From an uncultured Phocaeicola sp. (lineage in GTDB: Bacteria; Bacteroidota; Bacteroidia; Bacteroidales; Bacteroidaceae), in the NCBI GenBank assembly GCA_948579315.1, contig CAPAOL010000012.1, forward strand, positions 11,775-75,774: DNA of 64,000 bases. The letters run 5' to 3'. The notes under the pieces were generated by a model, which saw nothing but the letters and a program-made list of their open reading frames with translations, did no database searches and was not told where the DNA came from. Positions within the stretch are counted from its first letter, which is position 1; the number at the start of each line of letters is the position of its first letter. This document shows, piece by piece, positions 34,517-43,542 of this stretch. The position numbers and the translations under genes are program-made.

Positions 34517-37432
34517 ATGGACAAACTTTTTCTATTAGATGCTTATGCATTAATATACCGTGCGTATTACGCTTTCATCAAAAGCCCGCGTATTAACTCC
34601 AAGGGTTTCAACACTTCAGCCGTACTGGGATTTGTCAATACACTGGAAGAGGTCTTGAAGAAAGAAAATCCTACGCACATCGGTGTGGCATTTGATCCCG
34701 CCGGTCCCACCTTCCGGCACGAAGCCTATGAACAGTATAAGGCACAACGTGAAGAAACACCCGAAGTAATCCGTTTGTCCGTACCCATTATAAAGGATAT
34801 TATACGGGCCTACCGTATTCCTATTCTGGAAGTACCGGGATACGAGGCCGACGACGTGATCGGTACACTGGCCACCGAAGCCGGCAAACGGGGGATCACT
34901 ACTTATATGATGACACCGGACAAAGACTATGGCCAACTGGTGGGCGGAAATGTTTTCATGTACCGTCCCAAGCATACAGGCGGTTTTGAAGTGATGGGAA
35001 TAGAAGAGGTAAAGGCAAAGTTCGATATCCAGTCACCCGCACAAGTCATTGATATGCTGGGACTGATGGGCGATAGTTCCGACAACATTCCCGGTTGTCC
35101 GGGCGTGGGCGAGAAAACAGCACAAAAGTTAATCGCGCAATATGGCAGCATCGAGAACCTCCTCTCCCACTCTGCCGAACTGAAAGGAGCCTTGAAGACC
35201 AAAGTGGAAACTAACCGGAAAATGATTGAGTTCTCCAAGTTTCTGGCAACTATCAAGATTGATGTCCCCATCGCTTTGAACATGGACGAACTGAAAAGAG
35301 AAGAACCGAATGAAGAGGAACTACGGAAGATTTTTGAAGAGATGGAGTTCCGTACCCTCATCGACCGCGTTTTCAACCGAAACAAGAAATCCGCCTTCGC
35401 CGGAACATACCCCGATGCGACCGGAAACGACCCGCAAGGACGAAACCGTACACTGGGAGGAAGCGCCCGGCAGGGAAATACGCCGAACGGTTCGGGACAA
35501 CTCTCCCTTTTCGGCGAACCAGCTTCGAACGGTGAATCACCCGCTTCCCCGTCTTCTCCTCAAGGCAATCTCTTTGCAGAATTTACCGACGGAGGGACGG
35601 AAAGTGAGAAATATTCGAATCTAGCATGTTTAGATAATTTAAAATACGACTATCAACTCGTTGATACAGAAGAGAAAAGAACTGAATTATTACAAAACTT
35701 ACTTACAAAAGAAATTTTCAGTCTAGACACAGAAACAACAGGAACCGATCCCATCACCGCAGAACTCGTGGGAATGAGCTTCAGCTATGCCGAAAATCAA
35801 GCATTTTATGTTCCTGTACCTGCCGATCGGGCTGAAGCGCAAAAAATAGTTAATGAGTTCCGGCTGGCTTTCGAAAAAGAAGGAGTATTGAAAGTAGGGC
35901 AAAATATAAAATACGATATGCTGGTACTGGGCAACTACGGAACCGAAGTGCGCGGTCCCCTGTTCGATACCATGGTGGCACATTATGTACTACAACCGGA
36001 ATTGCGTCACAACATGGACTACCTTGCCGAAATCTACCTGCATTATCAGACTATCCACATCGAAGAACTGATTGGTCCTAAAGGCAAAGGTCAAAAGAAT
36101 ATGCGCGACCTCTCCCCCGAAGCTATCTATAAGTACGCATGCGAGGATGCTGATGTCACACTGAAATTGAAAAACATCTTGGAACAGGAATTGAAAACCA
36201 ACGATGCGGAAAAACTCTTCTACGAAATAGAAATGCCCCTGGTACCCGTACTTACTTATATGGAACGCAACGGTGTACGTGTAGACACTGAAGCCTTAAA
36301 ACAGACCTCGGAACATTTCACCGCCCGCATGAACCAAATAGAAGAAGAAGTGCACCAACTGGCAGGTACGGATTTCAACATAGCTTCACCCAAACAGGTA
36401 GGTGAAGTGCTTTTTGACAAACTGCGCATCGTGGAGAAGGCCAAGAAAACCAAAACCGGACAATATGTCACCAGTGAAGAAGTATTGGAAAGTCTGCGAG
36501 GAAAACACGAAATAGTAGGCAAGATATTGGAACACCGCGGTCTGAAGAAGCTTCTCGGTACTTATATTGATGCTCTGCCCCTATTGATTAATAAAGAAAC
36601 AGGTAAAATTCATACTTCGTTCAATCAAACGGTCACTGCTACCGGCCGGCTCAGTTCCAGCAACCCGAACCTTCAGAACATCCCTATCCGCAACGAAGAC
36701 GGCAAGGAAATCCGTAAGGCTTTCATCCCCGATGATGGCTGCGAATTTTTCTCCGCCGACTATTCACAGATTGAGCTACGCATTATGGCACACCTTAGCG
36801 GAGATACCAATATGATAGAGGCTTTCAAGGAAGGAGATGACATTCATGCCGCCACCGCAGCAAAAGTATATAAGATAAGTATAGACAAAGTTACCCGCGA
36901 ACAACGCAGTAAAGCAAAAACAGCTAATTTCGGTATCATCTACGGCATCAGCGTATTCGGACTGGCAGAACGTATGAATGTAGACCGCAAAGAGGCAAAA
37001 GAACTAATAGACGGCTACTTCGAAACTTATCCCCAAATAAAGGAATATATGGACAAAAGCATTGACCTTGCCCGCGGACAAGGATATATTGAAACCATAT
37101 TCGGCCGTAAACGATATCTTCCGGATATCAATTCCAGAAATTCGGTTGTGCGCGGATATGCCGAACGGAATGCCATCAATGCTCCTATCCAAGGAAGTGC
37201 AGCCGATATTATCAAGGTAGCTATGGTACGCATATACCAGCGCTTTCAATCTGAAAGTATAAAGTCCAAAATGATACTTCAGGTACATGATGAGTTAAAT
37301 TTCAGCGTTCTACCCGAAGAAAAGGAAAAAGTACAGAAGATTGTGATTGAAGAGATGGAAAATGCCTACCGTATGCAAGTACCTTTACGCGCAGACTGCG
37401 GTTGGGGAAGCAACTGGCTTGAAGCACATTAA
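34517..37432 (+). CDS. polA: DNA polymerase I
   Basis: The 971-residue protein has three domains. The 5'-3' exonuclease spans about 1-290 (FLLDAYALIYRAYYAF; GYEADDVIGTLA). A polar Gly/Pro/Ser linker follows (about 295-370). The 3'-5' proofreading exonuclease is intact (SLDTETTGTDP near 402-412). The family A polymerase domain has motif A DYSQIELR (about 747), motif B KAKTANFGIIYG and motif C QVHDEL (about 922). It fills gaps in repair and processes Okazaki fragments. The linker is longer than in E. coli. A clean terminator follows. Confidence 0.96.
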   Translation: MDKLFLLDAYALIYRAYYAFIKSPRINSKGFNTSAVLGFVNTLEEVLKKENPTHIGVAFDPAGPTFRHEAYEQYKAQREETPEVIRLSVPIIKDIIRAYRIPILEVPGYEADDVIGTLATEAGKRGITTYMMTPDKDYGQLVGGNVFMYRPKHTGGFEVMGIEEVKAKFDIQSPAQVIDMLGLMGDSSDNIPGCPGVGEKTAQKLIAQYGSIENLLSHSAELKGALKTKVETNRKMIEFSKFLATIKIDVPIALNMDELKREEPNEEELRKIFEEMEFRTLIDRVFNRNKKSAFAGTYPDATGNDPQGRNRTLGGSARQGNTPNGSGQLSLFGEPASNGESPASPSSPQGNLFAEFTDGGTESEKYSNLACLDNLKYDYQLVDTEEKRTELLQNLLTKEIFSLDTETTGTDPITAELVGMSFSYAENQAFYVPVPADRAEAQKIVNEFRLAFEKEGVLKVGQNIKYDMLVLGNYGTEVRGPLFDTMVAHYVLQPELRHNMDYLAEIYLHYQTIHIEELIGPKGKGQKNMRDLSPEAIYKYACEDADVTLKLKNILEQELKTNDAEKLFYEIEMPLVPVLTYMERNGVRVDTEALKQTSEHFTARMNQIEEEVHQLAGTDFNIASPKQVGEVLFDKLRIVEKAKKTKTGQYVTSEEVLESLRGKHEIVGKILEHRGLKKLLGTYIDALPLLINKETGKIHTSFNQTVTATGRLSSSNPNLQNIPIRNEDGKEIRKAFIPDDGCEFFSADYSQIELRIMAHLSGDTNMIEAFKEGDDIHAATAAKVYKISIDKVTREQRSKAKTANFGIIYGISVFGLAERMNVDRKEAKELIDGYFETYPQIKEYMDKSIDLARGQGYIETIFGRKRYLPDINSRNSVVRGYAERNAINAPIQGSAADIIKVAMVRIYQRFQSESIKSKMILQVHDELNFSVLPEEKEKVQKIVIEEMENAYRMQVPLRADCGWGSNWLEAH

Positions 37433-37493
37433 AGCATACATAAACCAACTATTAGCAAAATAGATAGTACTATATGTAAAGTATTTATATCAT

Positions 37494-37530
37494 AAAAGCT
37501 CAATGGTATTTTCCAATCCATTGAGCTTTT
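37494..37530 (+). terminator. Rho-independent terminator of polA
   Basis: AAAAGCTCAATGG (37494-37506) and CCATTGAGCTTTT (37518-37530) form a perfect 13-bp stem with an 11-base loop and a T-rich end. The rest of the 309-bp gap to the next gene is AT-rich, with TACATTTG (37685-37692) as a -7 element for the downstream gene. Confidence 0.85.
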
Positions 37531-37741
37531 CATTTGCCATCCCAGACATAAGTGGAAAACACAAAGACAAGACAATTATAACAAATAGCCATTATACAAT
37601 TCTTAATATTTGTTTAATCAGTGACATTTTGCAAAAATATCATCATTTTCTAGCAGAAATGTTAGGATATTCAATTTTCTTTCGTACATTTGCACCGCTT
37701 TTAAAAACAATATGAAAGTAACAATCTAATATATCAATATC

Positions 37742-38128
37742 ATGAAAAAGATCAATTTTTTGAAAGGAATGCTCGTTGTAGCAATTTTATTTATTGCTAA
37801 CCTTACAGTTTTTGCAGGAAATCCGGGTGACAACCTGATTTACAATGCAGAAGAAGTAAATGGAGTAGTTGTTTCGGAAACGATTTTTAAAATGGAAGGC
37901 ACCATGCTTACTAATTATATGAAGCACAATTACAAGTATGACGCCAACAACCAACGTACTGAGGACGAGGCGCAAAAATGGAACAGTAACAAAAACCGCT
38001 GGGAAAATAACCTCTGCATTCGTTATACTTATGGCAATAAAAGTATGACTACTGAATATTACAAATGGAACTCTAAAAAGAAAGAATATATATTAGTACC
38101 CGAAATGACCGTAACTATGGACAAATAA
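37742..38128 (+). CDS. Small exported DUF3836-like protein
   Basis: The 128-residue protein has a signal peptide (cleavage after FAG, about residue 26). The mature part has short repeats with alternating Asn/Tyr/Trp (HNYKYDANNQRTEDEAQKWN, then NKNRWENN and YYKWNSKKKEY), as in DUF3836 proteins and YD-like repeat proteins common in Bacteroides. Function is unknown. It is a single gene with its own -7 element at 37685-37692 and a hairpin after it. Confidence 0.72.
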   Translation: MKKINFLKGMLVVAILFIANLTVFAGNPGDNLIYNAEEVNGVVVSETIFKMEGTMLTNYMKHNYKYDANNQRTEDEAQKWNSNKNRWENNLCIRYTYGNKSMTTEYYKWNSKKKEYILVPEMTVTMDK

Positions 38129-38168
38129 ATCTATTCTAACAATCTAACACTTTTCATAAAAACTCGAC

Positions 38169-38197
38169 GAAAGGGCAGCCGTGACGGTTGCCCTTTC
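38169..38197 (+). terminator. Hairpin terminator after the DUF3836-like gene
   Basis: GAAAGGGCA and TGCCCTTTC pair across an 11-base interior that can also fold on itself (CCGT/ACGG); TGTTTCG follows. Confidence 0.65.
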
Positions 38198-38328
38198 TGT
38201 TTCGTAACAAGCCCCCCCTTTTCGCATATAAAAAAGCCAAATCTGACTTCAATATGAAGTCTGATACAAAAAGAATGGTTATCTTTGCAAACAAATAGAT
38301 AGATAATAATCAAAAAAACAAATAGATA

Positions 38329-39432
38329 ATGGCTTTACAATGTGGTATTGTCGGTCTTCCAAACGTAGGAAAGTCGACACTTTTTAATTGTTTATCGAAT
38401 GCAAAGGCTCAAGCAGCCAACTTCCCTTTCTGTACCATCGAACCGAATGTAGGTGTCATCACCGTTCCTGATGAACGCCTGACCAAACTTGCCGAACTGG
38501 TTCATCCGGGACGTATCGTTCCCACTACTGTAGAAATTGTTGACATTGCAGGACTTGTAAAAGGGGCTAGCAAAGGTGAAGGGCTGGGAAACAAGTTTCT
38601 GGCAAATATCCGTGAAACAGATGCTATCCTGCACGTACTCCGTTGTTTTGACGATGAAAATGTAACTCATGTAGACGGTAGTGTAGATCCGGTACGTGAC
38701 AAAGAAATCATTGACACCGAACTCCAGCTGAAAGATTTGGAAACCATTGAAAGCCGTATTCAAAAAGTACAAAAACAGGCACAGACGGGCGGTGACAAAC
38801 AAGCAAAACAAATGTACGACATCCTTGTTAAATATAAAGACGCATTGGAACAAGGCAAATCTGCGCGTACCGTACAATTTGACAGCAAAGACGAACAAAA
38901 AATCGCAAAAGAACTGTTCTTGCTGACCAGCAAACCAGTGATGTACGTATGCAACGTGGACGAAGCAAGTGCTGCTACCGGCAATAAATATGTAGAACAA
39001 GTACGCGAAGCCGTAAAAGAAGAAAATGCAGAAATTCTGGTCGTAGCCGCCAAAACCGAAGCCGATATCGCAGAACTTGAAACCTATGAAGACCGCCAGA
39101 TGTTCCTTCAGGAAGTCGGTCTGAAAGAATCAGGTGTAAACCGTCTGATCAAATCGGCTTATCACCTGCTGGAACTGGAAACCTTCATCACCGCCGGAGA
39201 AATGGAAGTAAAAGCCTGGACCTATCGTAAAGGATGGAAAGCCCCCCAATGTGCAGGAGTCATCCACACCGATTTCGAGAAAGGATTTATCCGTGCCGAG
39301 GTAATCAAGTACGAAGACTACATTAAATATGGTTCGGAAGCCGCCGTGAAAGAGGCTGGAAAAATGGGCGTGGAAGGTAAAGAATACGTAGTACAGGACG
39401 GTGACATCATGCACTTCCGTTTCAATGTATAA
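38329..39432 (+). CDS. ychF: Redox-regulated P-loop ATPase YchF
   Basis: The 367-residue protein is an Obg-family NTPase with the P-loop GLPNVGKST (8-16), the DIAGLVKGA switch region (about 70-78) and NVDE in place of NKxD, the change that gives YchF its ATP preference. A coiled-coil insert follows (about 128-175) and a TGS domain ends the protein. It binds ribosomes and is linked to oxidative stress responses. A -7 element TATCTTTG is at 38280-38287. Confidence 0.95.
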   Translation: MALQCGIVGLPNVGKSTLFNCLSNAKAQAANFPFCTIEPNVGVITVPDERLTKLAELVHPGRIVPTTVEIVDIAGLVKGASKGEGLGNKFLANIRETDAILHVLRCFDDENVTHVDGSVDPVRDKEIIDTELQLKDLETIESRIQKVQKQAQTGGDKQAKQMYDILVKYKDALEQGKSARTVQFDSKDEQKIAKELFLLTSKPVMYVCNVDEASAATGNKYVEQVREAVKEENAEILVVAAKTEADIAELETYEDRQMFLQEVGLKESGVNRLIKSAYHLLELETFITAGEMEVKAWTYRKGWKAPQCAGVIHTDFEKGFIRAEVIKYEDYIKYGSEAAVKEAGKMGVEGKEYVVQDGDIMHFRFNV

Positions 39433-39551
39433 GGTAAATCAAAACGCAAAAGACTTGTCATGCAATGCATGAAAAAACATCAGGAAACCAGCAAAACTGA
39501 TGGCAGACCGATAAGTCAGTGTTTTGTTTCCTAAAACAAAATACAACTAAC

Positions 39552-40463
39552 ATGGAAAAATATTTAATCGTGGGAACCGGCGGCGTTGGAGGAAGCATCG
39601 CCGGTTTCCTTGCTTTAGCAGGAAAAGACGTAACATGCATTGCCCGTGGCAAGCATCTGGAAGCCATTCGTGAAAAAGGGCTTCACCTAAGATCAGACTT
39701 AAAAGGTAATCACTTTCTACCTATACAAGCCTGCACAGCCGAGGAATACAACGAGAAGGCCAACGTAATTTTTGTATGCGTGAAGGGCTATTCCCTGGAT
39801 TCCATCAAAGATCTGTTGGAAAAAGCCTCGGATAAAGATACCTTGATTATCCCCATCCTGAATGTTTACGGTACAGGTCCCCGCATCGGGCAACTCGTTC
39901 CACATGTAACAGTATTGGACGGATGCATCTACATCGTAGGTTTCGTTTCCGGACCGGGTGAAATCACACAAATGGGCAAAATATTCCGGCTGGTTTTCGG
40001 TGCACGTCCCCAACAGGGTGTGGCTCCGGAACGTCTGGAAACCATTGCCGATGTACTAAGAAAAGCAGGGATCAAAGCCGATATTTCGGATGATATCAAT
40101 CGCGACACCTTCATCAAATGGTCATTCATCTCGGCTATGGCCTGCACAGGTGCCTACCATGATGTCCCGATGGGTCCTCTGCAACATCCCGGAGCAGAAC
40201 GCGACTCTTTCATCGGTCTGTCCAAGGAAAGTTCTGAAATAGGCCGCAAAATGGGAATTACCTATGCGGAAGACCCGATAGGATACAACTTAAAAGTGAT
40301 TGACAAATTAGACCCGGACAGTACCGCATCCATGCAAAAAGATATAGCCAAAGGACACGAGTCCGAAATACAAGGACTATTGTTTGATATGATCGCACTG
40401 GGCGAAAAGATGGATGTGGATATGCCCACTTACCGCAAAGTTGCACAAAAATTCAAGATATGA
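39552..40463 (+). CDS. panE: Ketopantoate reductase family protein (2-dehydropantoate 2-reductase)
   Basis: The 303-residue protein starts MEKYLIVGTGGVGGSIAGFL, an NADPH-binding Rossmann motif, and has the C-terminal helical ApbA/PanE domain with a conserved Lys in FIKWSFISAMA (about 196-206). PanE reduces 2-dehydropantoate to pantoate in pantothenate synthesis; some relatives in the family use other 2-oxoacids, so the substrate is likely but not proven. Its stop overlaps the lgt start (ATGA). Confidence 0.85.
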   Translation: MEKYLIVGTGGVGGSIAGFLALAGKDVTCIARGKHLEAIREKGLHLRSDLKGNHFLPIQACTAEEYNEKANVIFVCVKGYSLDSIKDLLEKASDKDTLIIPILNVYGTGPRIGQLVPHVTVLDGCIYIVGFVSGPGEITQMGKIFRLVFGARPQQGVAPERLETIADVLRKAGIKADISDDINRDTFIKWSFISAMACTGAYHDVPMGPLQHPGAERDSFIGLSKESSEIGRKMGITYAEDPIGYNLKVIDKLDPDSTASMQKDIAKGHESEIQGLLFDMIALGEKMDVDMPTYRKVAQKFKI

Positions 40464-41281
40464 ATACACTGTCAGCCATTCTTTGGAATCCCGATATAGA
40501 AATCTTTTCCATTTTCGGCATTTCCATCCGTTATTACTCCGTATTGTTCGTTACAGGGCTTTCATTGGCCTACTGGGTGATATACAAACTCTACCAAGAC
40601 CAAAAAATTCCTTACGAAAAATTTGATTCCCTGTTCGTTTACTGCCTGCTGGGTATTGTTATCGGTGCTCGCCTGGGACATTGTCTGTTCTATGAGCCAG
40701 GCTATTGGCTCTCTCACCCTGTAGAAATGCTGTTGCCCGTCAAGATTACCGATTCTGGGATAAAATGGACCGGTTATCAAGGTCTTGCCAGCCATGGAGG
40801 AACCATCGGACTAATGCTCGCCTTATGGATCTATTCACGCCGTGTAAAATTGAAGTTCCTGACTGTACTAGACAATATAGCCATCGCCACCCCGCTGGCA
40901 GGTTGTTTTATCCGTTTAGGTAACCTGATGAATGGTGAAATAGTAGGTACGGTAACTCATGTTCCTTGGGCGTTCATTTTTCCGCACGAAGATATGCAAC
41001 CCCGCCACCCGGCACAACTCTACGAAGCCATCGCCTATCTTCTGATTTTTATCATAGGCTTGCGGTTGTATAAAAAGTACAAAACCACGCTATACCCCGG
41101 TTTCTATTTCGGCTACTGCCTCACTACCATATTCACCTTCCGCTTCCTTGTGGAGTTTATAAAAGCCAGCCAGGAAGCCTTTGAAGACAGTATGATTCTG
41201 AACATGGGGCAATGGCTCAGCATTCCGTTCATACTGCTGGGAGCGCACTTCATGTACCATTCTTTTAAACCCGTAAAATAA
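40460..41281 (+). CDS. lgt: Prolipoprotein diacylglyceryl transferase
   Basis: The 273-residue inner membrane enzyme has about seven membrane segments and the Lgt signature IRLGNLMNGEIVGTVT (about 152-167), with the HPAQLYEA stretch further on. It transfers diacylglycerol to the lipobox cysteine of prolipoproteins, the first step in lipoprotein maturation. It overlaps panE by 4 bp and abuts the next gene, so three genes are read together. Confidence 0.94.
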   Translation: MNTLSAILWNPDIEIFSIFGISIRYYSVLFVTGLSLAYWVIYKLYQDQKIPYEKFDSLFVYCLLGIVIGARLGHCLFYEPGYWLSHPVEMLLPVKITDSGIKWTGYQGLASHGGTIGLMLALWIYSRRVKLKFLTVLDNIAIATPLAGCFIRLGNLMNGEIVGTVTHVPWAFIFPHEDMQPRHPAQLYEAIAYLLIFIIGLRLYKKYKTTLYPGFYFGYCLTTIFTFRFLVEFIKASQEAFEDSMILNMGQWLSIPFILLGAHFMYHSFKPVK

Positions 41282-41938
41282 ATGAAACATATAATAGATA
41301 TTGAAACCTGGGAACGCCGGGACAATTATAATTTTTTCCGCAACTTCCATAATTCATGGATATCCATTACCAGTGAAGTGGATTGCACTGAAGCATTTCC
41401 AGCTGCAAAAGCCGCCAAGCGCTCTTTTTTCCTGTATTACCTGTATGCTGTGCTACGTGCTGCCAATGAAGTGAAAGAATTCCGTTTCCGTACAGATAAA
41501 AACGGACAGGTGGTCTATCACGATCAGGTGGACATCATATCACCTATCGCTGTACCCGGCAAGACTTTCTACACAGTCCGCATCCCTTACCATGCAGATT
41601 TTGAACGGTTTTATGCCGAAGCATATCACATCGTCCATAACATCCCCGAAGAGGGTGACCCGTATGGAGCCGAAAAAGTCATTAAAGAACAGGGAGATTT
41701 TGATATTATCCAACTGAGTGCCACGCCTCAGCTTTATTTCACTTCACTCACCTATACACAAATGGCTCCCGACCATCCATTAGACTATCCGCTGATGAAT
41801 GCCGGCAAAGTAGTGCCACGCGAAGGAAGACTGGTAATGCCCATCGCTTTCACTGTAAACCATGCTTTTGTGGACGGAGCGCACATAGGACAACTCTTTC
41901 AGAAAATAGAGGAGATATTGAAAGAGCTGGCTCAATAA
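41282..41938 (+). CDS. Chloramphenicol acetyltransferase-like protein (CatA fold)
   Basis: The 218-residue protein matches the trimeric CAT fold from its N-terminus (ETWERRDNYNFFRNFHN) to the C-terminal active-site motif NHAFVDGAH (about 194-202). CAT has HHAxxDGxH; here the first His is Asn but the second, catalytic His and the Asp-Gly are kept. The gene begins directly after the lgt stop codon in a housekeeping operon with no mobile element around it, so it is likely a native acyltransferase and not an acquired resistance gene; substrate unknown. Confidence 0.83.
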   Translation: MKHIIDIETWERRDNYNFFRNFHNSWISITSEVDCTEAFPAAKAAKRSFFLYYLYAVLRAANEVKEFRFRTDKNGQVVYHDQVDIISPIAVPGKTFYTVRIPYHADFERFYAEAYHIVHNIPEEGDPYGAEKVIKEQGDFDIIQLSATPQLYFTSLTYTQMAPDHPLDYPLMNAGKVVPREGRLVMPIAFTVNHAFVDGAHIGQLFQKIEEILKELAQ

Positions 41939-42049
41939 ATAGAGGGATCTCAAAAGGCATAAAGATCCCTGTCGGACACGTATGTATGCATTTCCCTACA
42001 TATACGTTCACATATATCCATAAAAGAATAAATAACCAGAAAAAGAAGA

Positions 42050-42154
42050 CAATCTGTCAAAATGCCGATGCACGAGAATACGATGAAAATACACAAACTG
42101 TATCCTTTAAAACAGGACACCCTCATACACCGGCATTATCATTTTGACAGATTG
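42050..42154. repeat. Imperfect long inverted repeat between convergent genes
   Basis: Left arm 42050-42067 (CAATCTGTCAAAATGCCG) and right arm 42131-42154 match over 15 bases, then again over CCG after a 6-base insertion in the right arm. About 60 bases lie between. It sits between the acetyltransferase gene and the beta-barrel gene and may act as a bidirectional terminator. Confidence 0.55.
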
Positions 42155-42173
42155 CCAGTTTAATTAAATCAGT

Positions 42174-42872
42174 TTAGAAACGATAGCCTACGGAGAACTG
42201 GAAAGTTGAATTCCGCAAACCATTTTGTGCCTGTATCTTTTTTATTCCGACCCTATAATCAAAACTTATCGTATAATGATCGGCAATAACAGCCTTCATT
42301 CCAACAATGCCCCCATAATCCCAACGGCGGAAAGCCTGAAGATTACCACTATTATTGGGCTCCCCGGCTTTATAGGAAAAACCATCCAAGGGCTTCCATT
42401 TTGCAGGCTCGGTAGTTATATTATCCCCCTCTTGGTGAATAACATCCAAAGAACAGTTTCCAGCACCAAATCCGTAAGAAGCATAAACTCCAACCGACAG
42501 AATGAGGCTGAGTTTATCCGAAACCCGAATATTATATCCCATTTTTAACGGCAAAATCAGATTATTCATCTTTATCTCTGTCTTAGGAAAATAAGTAACC
42601 ATGTGATCCATCATTTTCATGGTACTTCTATTCTGCAACCAAGACAAACCGGACATTAACATCCAATGCTTTCCTATCTCGTAGTCCACAGTCACCCCCA
42701 ATTGAAAGCCGGGCTTCATTCCACCTACCTGCTCGGCTTTATATCCGTCAGAACCGGAAACCAGATAATGAGACAGGTTCATTCCACCTTCCACACCAAC
42801 TTTTACCTGTGCAGACAAAGGCAATACACACATCGCAGCCAAAACCACCACTACAATCATTTTAGTCTTCAT
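42174..42872 (-). CDS. Outer membrane beta-barrel protein
   Basis: The 232-residue protein has a signal peptide (MKTKMIVVVVLAAMCVLPLS, cleaved near AQ) followed by alternating beta strands (VKVGVEGGMNLSHYL; GKHWMLMSGLSWLQNRS) and ends FQFSVGYRF, the aromatic C-terminus of a barrel inserted by Bam. It resembles the PorT/OMP_b-brl_2 group. Role unknown. The ATG at 42872 is used; a -7 element TAATTTTG at 42903-42896 excludes earlier starts. Confidence 0.78.
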   Translation of the reverse strand: MKTKMIVVVVLAAMCVLPLSAQVKVGVEGGMNLSHYLVSGSDGYKAEQVGGMKPGFQLGVTVDYEIGKHWMLMSGLSWLQNRSTMKMMDHMVTYFPKTEIKMNNLILPLKMGYNIRVSDKLSLILSVGVYASYGFGAGNCSLDVIHQEGDNITTEPAKWKPLDGFSYKAGEPNNSGNLQAFRRWDYGGIVGMKAVIADHYTISFDYRVGIKKIQAQNGLRNSTFQFSVGYRF

Positions 42873-43091
42873 ACTTATTTTTTTATTTGATGTTGCAAAA
42901 TTAGAAAGAAGATATAAGCATAAAGCTCTATCCATATAACATCCACTCACCTATACAACACTAAAAATCAACCATATAACATATTTTATCATAACATGAG
43001 CAATAAAATAAGATTCAGATATGAACTTCACATTATCAATAACCTTAGATTATCAACTAAAATATTATCATACAGCCTTAATTGGAATTAC

Positions 43092-43426
43092 TTAAAAACT
43101 TAAATTTATCTGAGTCGAGTAAGCACTTCCTTTATCACACTTAGGAAGTACAGCTGTTTTTTCAAATGCGTTATCCATAACTACACCTTTTCATTACCAT
43201 CCTTATCTAGCATAGTAATGTCAGCATCATCTAATGAAAATTGAAATGTGAGATACAAGCAGTCATTTATATCCTCGGTTTGTACTGAAAAAATAAAAGG
43301 AATTCTAGTAGCCACCTTTTCATAAACTTTGCAAACTGCATGAGGCTTCTTTTGGTGATGCTCCGAAGCAAAAACTCCCAAACTCAAGGAAACTAAAAAT
43401 AACATCAATAATAACTTTGCTTTCAT
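43092..43426 (-). pseudogene. Small secreted DUF3244-like protein with a one-base deletion
   Basis: The open frame (81 residues from 43426) has a signal peptide (MKAKLLLMLFLVSLSLGVFA) and a beta-rich segment, then stops abruptly at TAG 43183-43181 after DKDGNEKV. In the adjacent frame the sequence continues sensibly as VVMDNAFEKTAVLPKC, then DKGSAYSTQINLSF and a stop at 43094-43092, the kind of ending seen in small Bacteroides DUF3244 proteins. Adding one A to the A4 run at 43191-43188 would join the two into about 111 residues. So this is a frameshifted gene, a phase-variable homopolymer, or a sequence error. The family name is tentative; the frameshift is well supported by the continuing coding pattern. 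Confidence 0.62.
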
Positions 43427-43542
43427 ACTTCTTTTTGTTTAAAAATGATGCCGCAAAGTTAGAGGGAAAGGAAAGAACGTACAACTATTTGCTGTGACAT
43501 AATATTTCTATAAAACACTGATAAACAATATATTTCAGTTTA

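Noticed and set aside
41282..41938. A chloramphenicol resistance gene acquired by transfer.
   Set aside because: It sits without a gap behind lgt in a housekeeping operon with no mobile element around; the active-site motif begins with Asn instead of the first His. A native acyltransferase is more likely.
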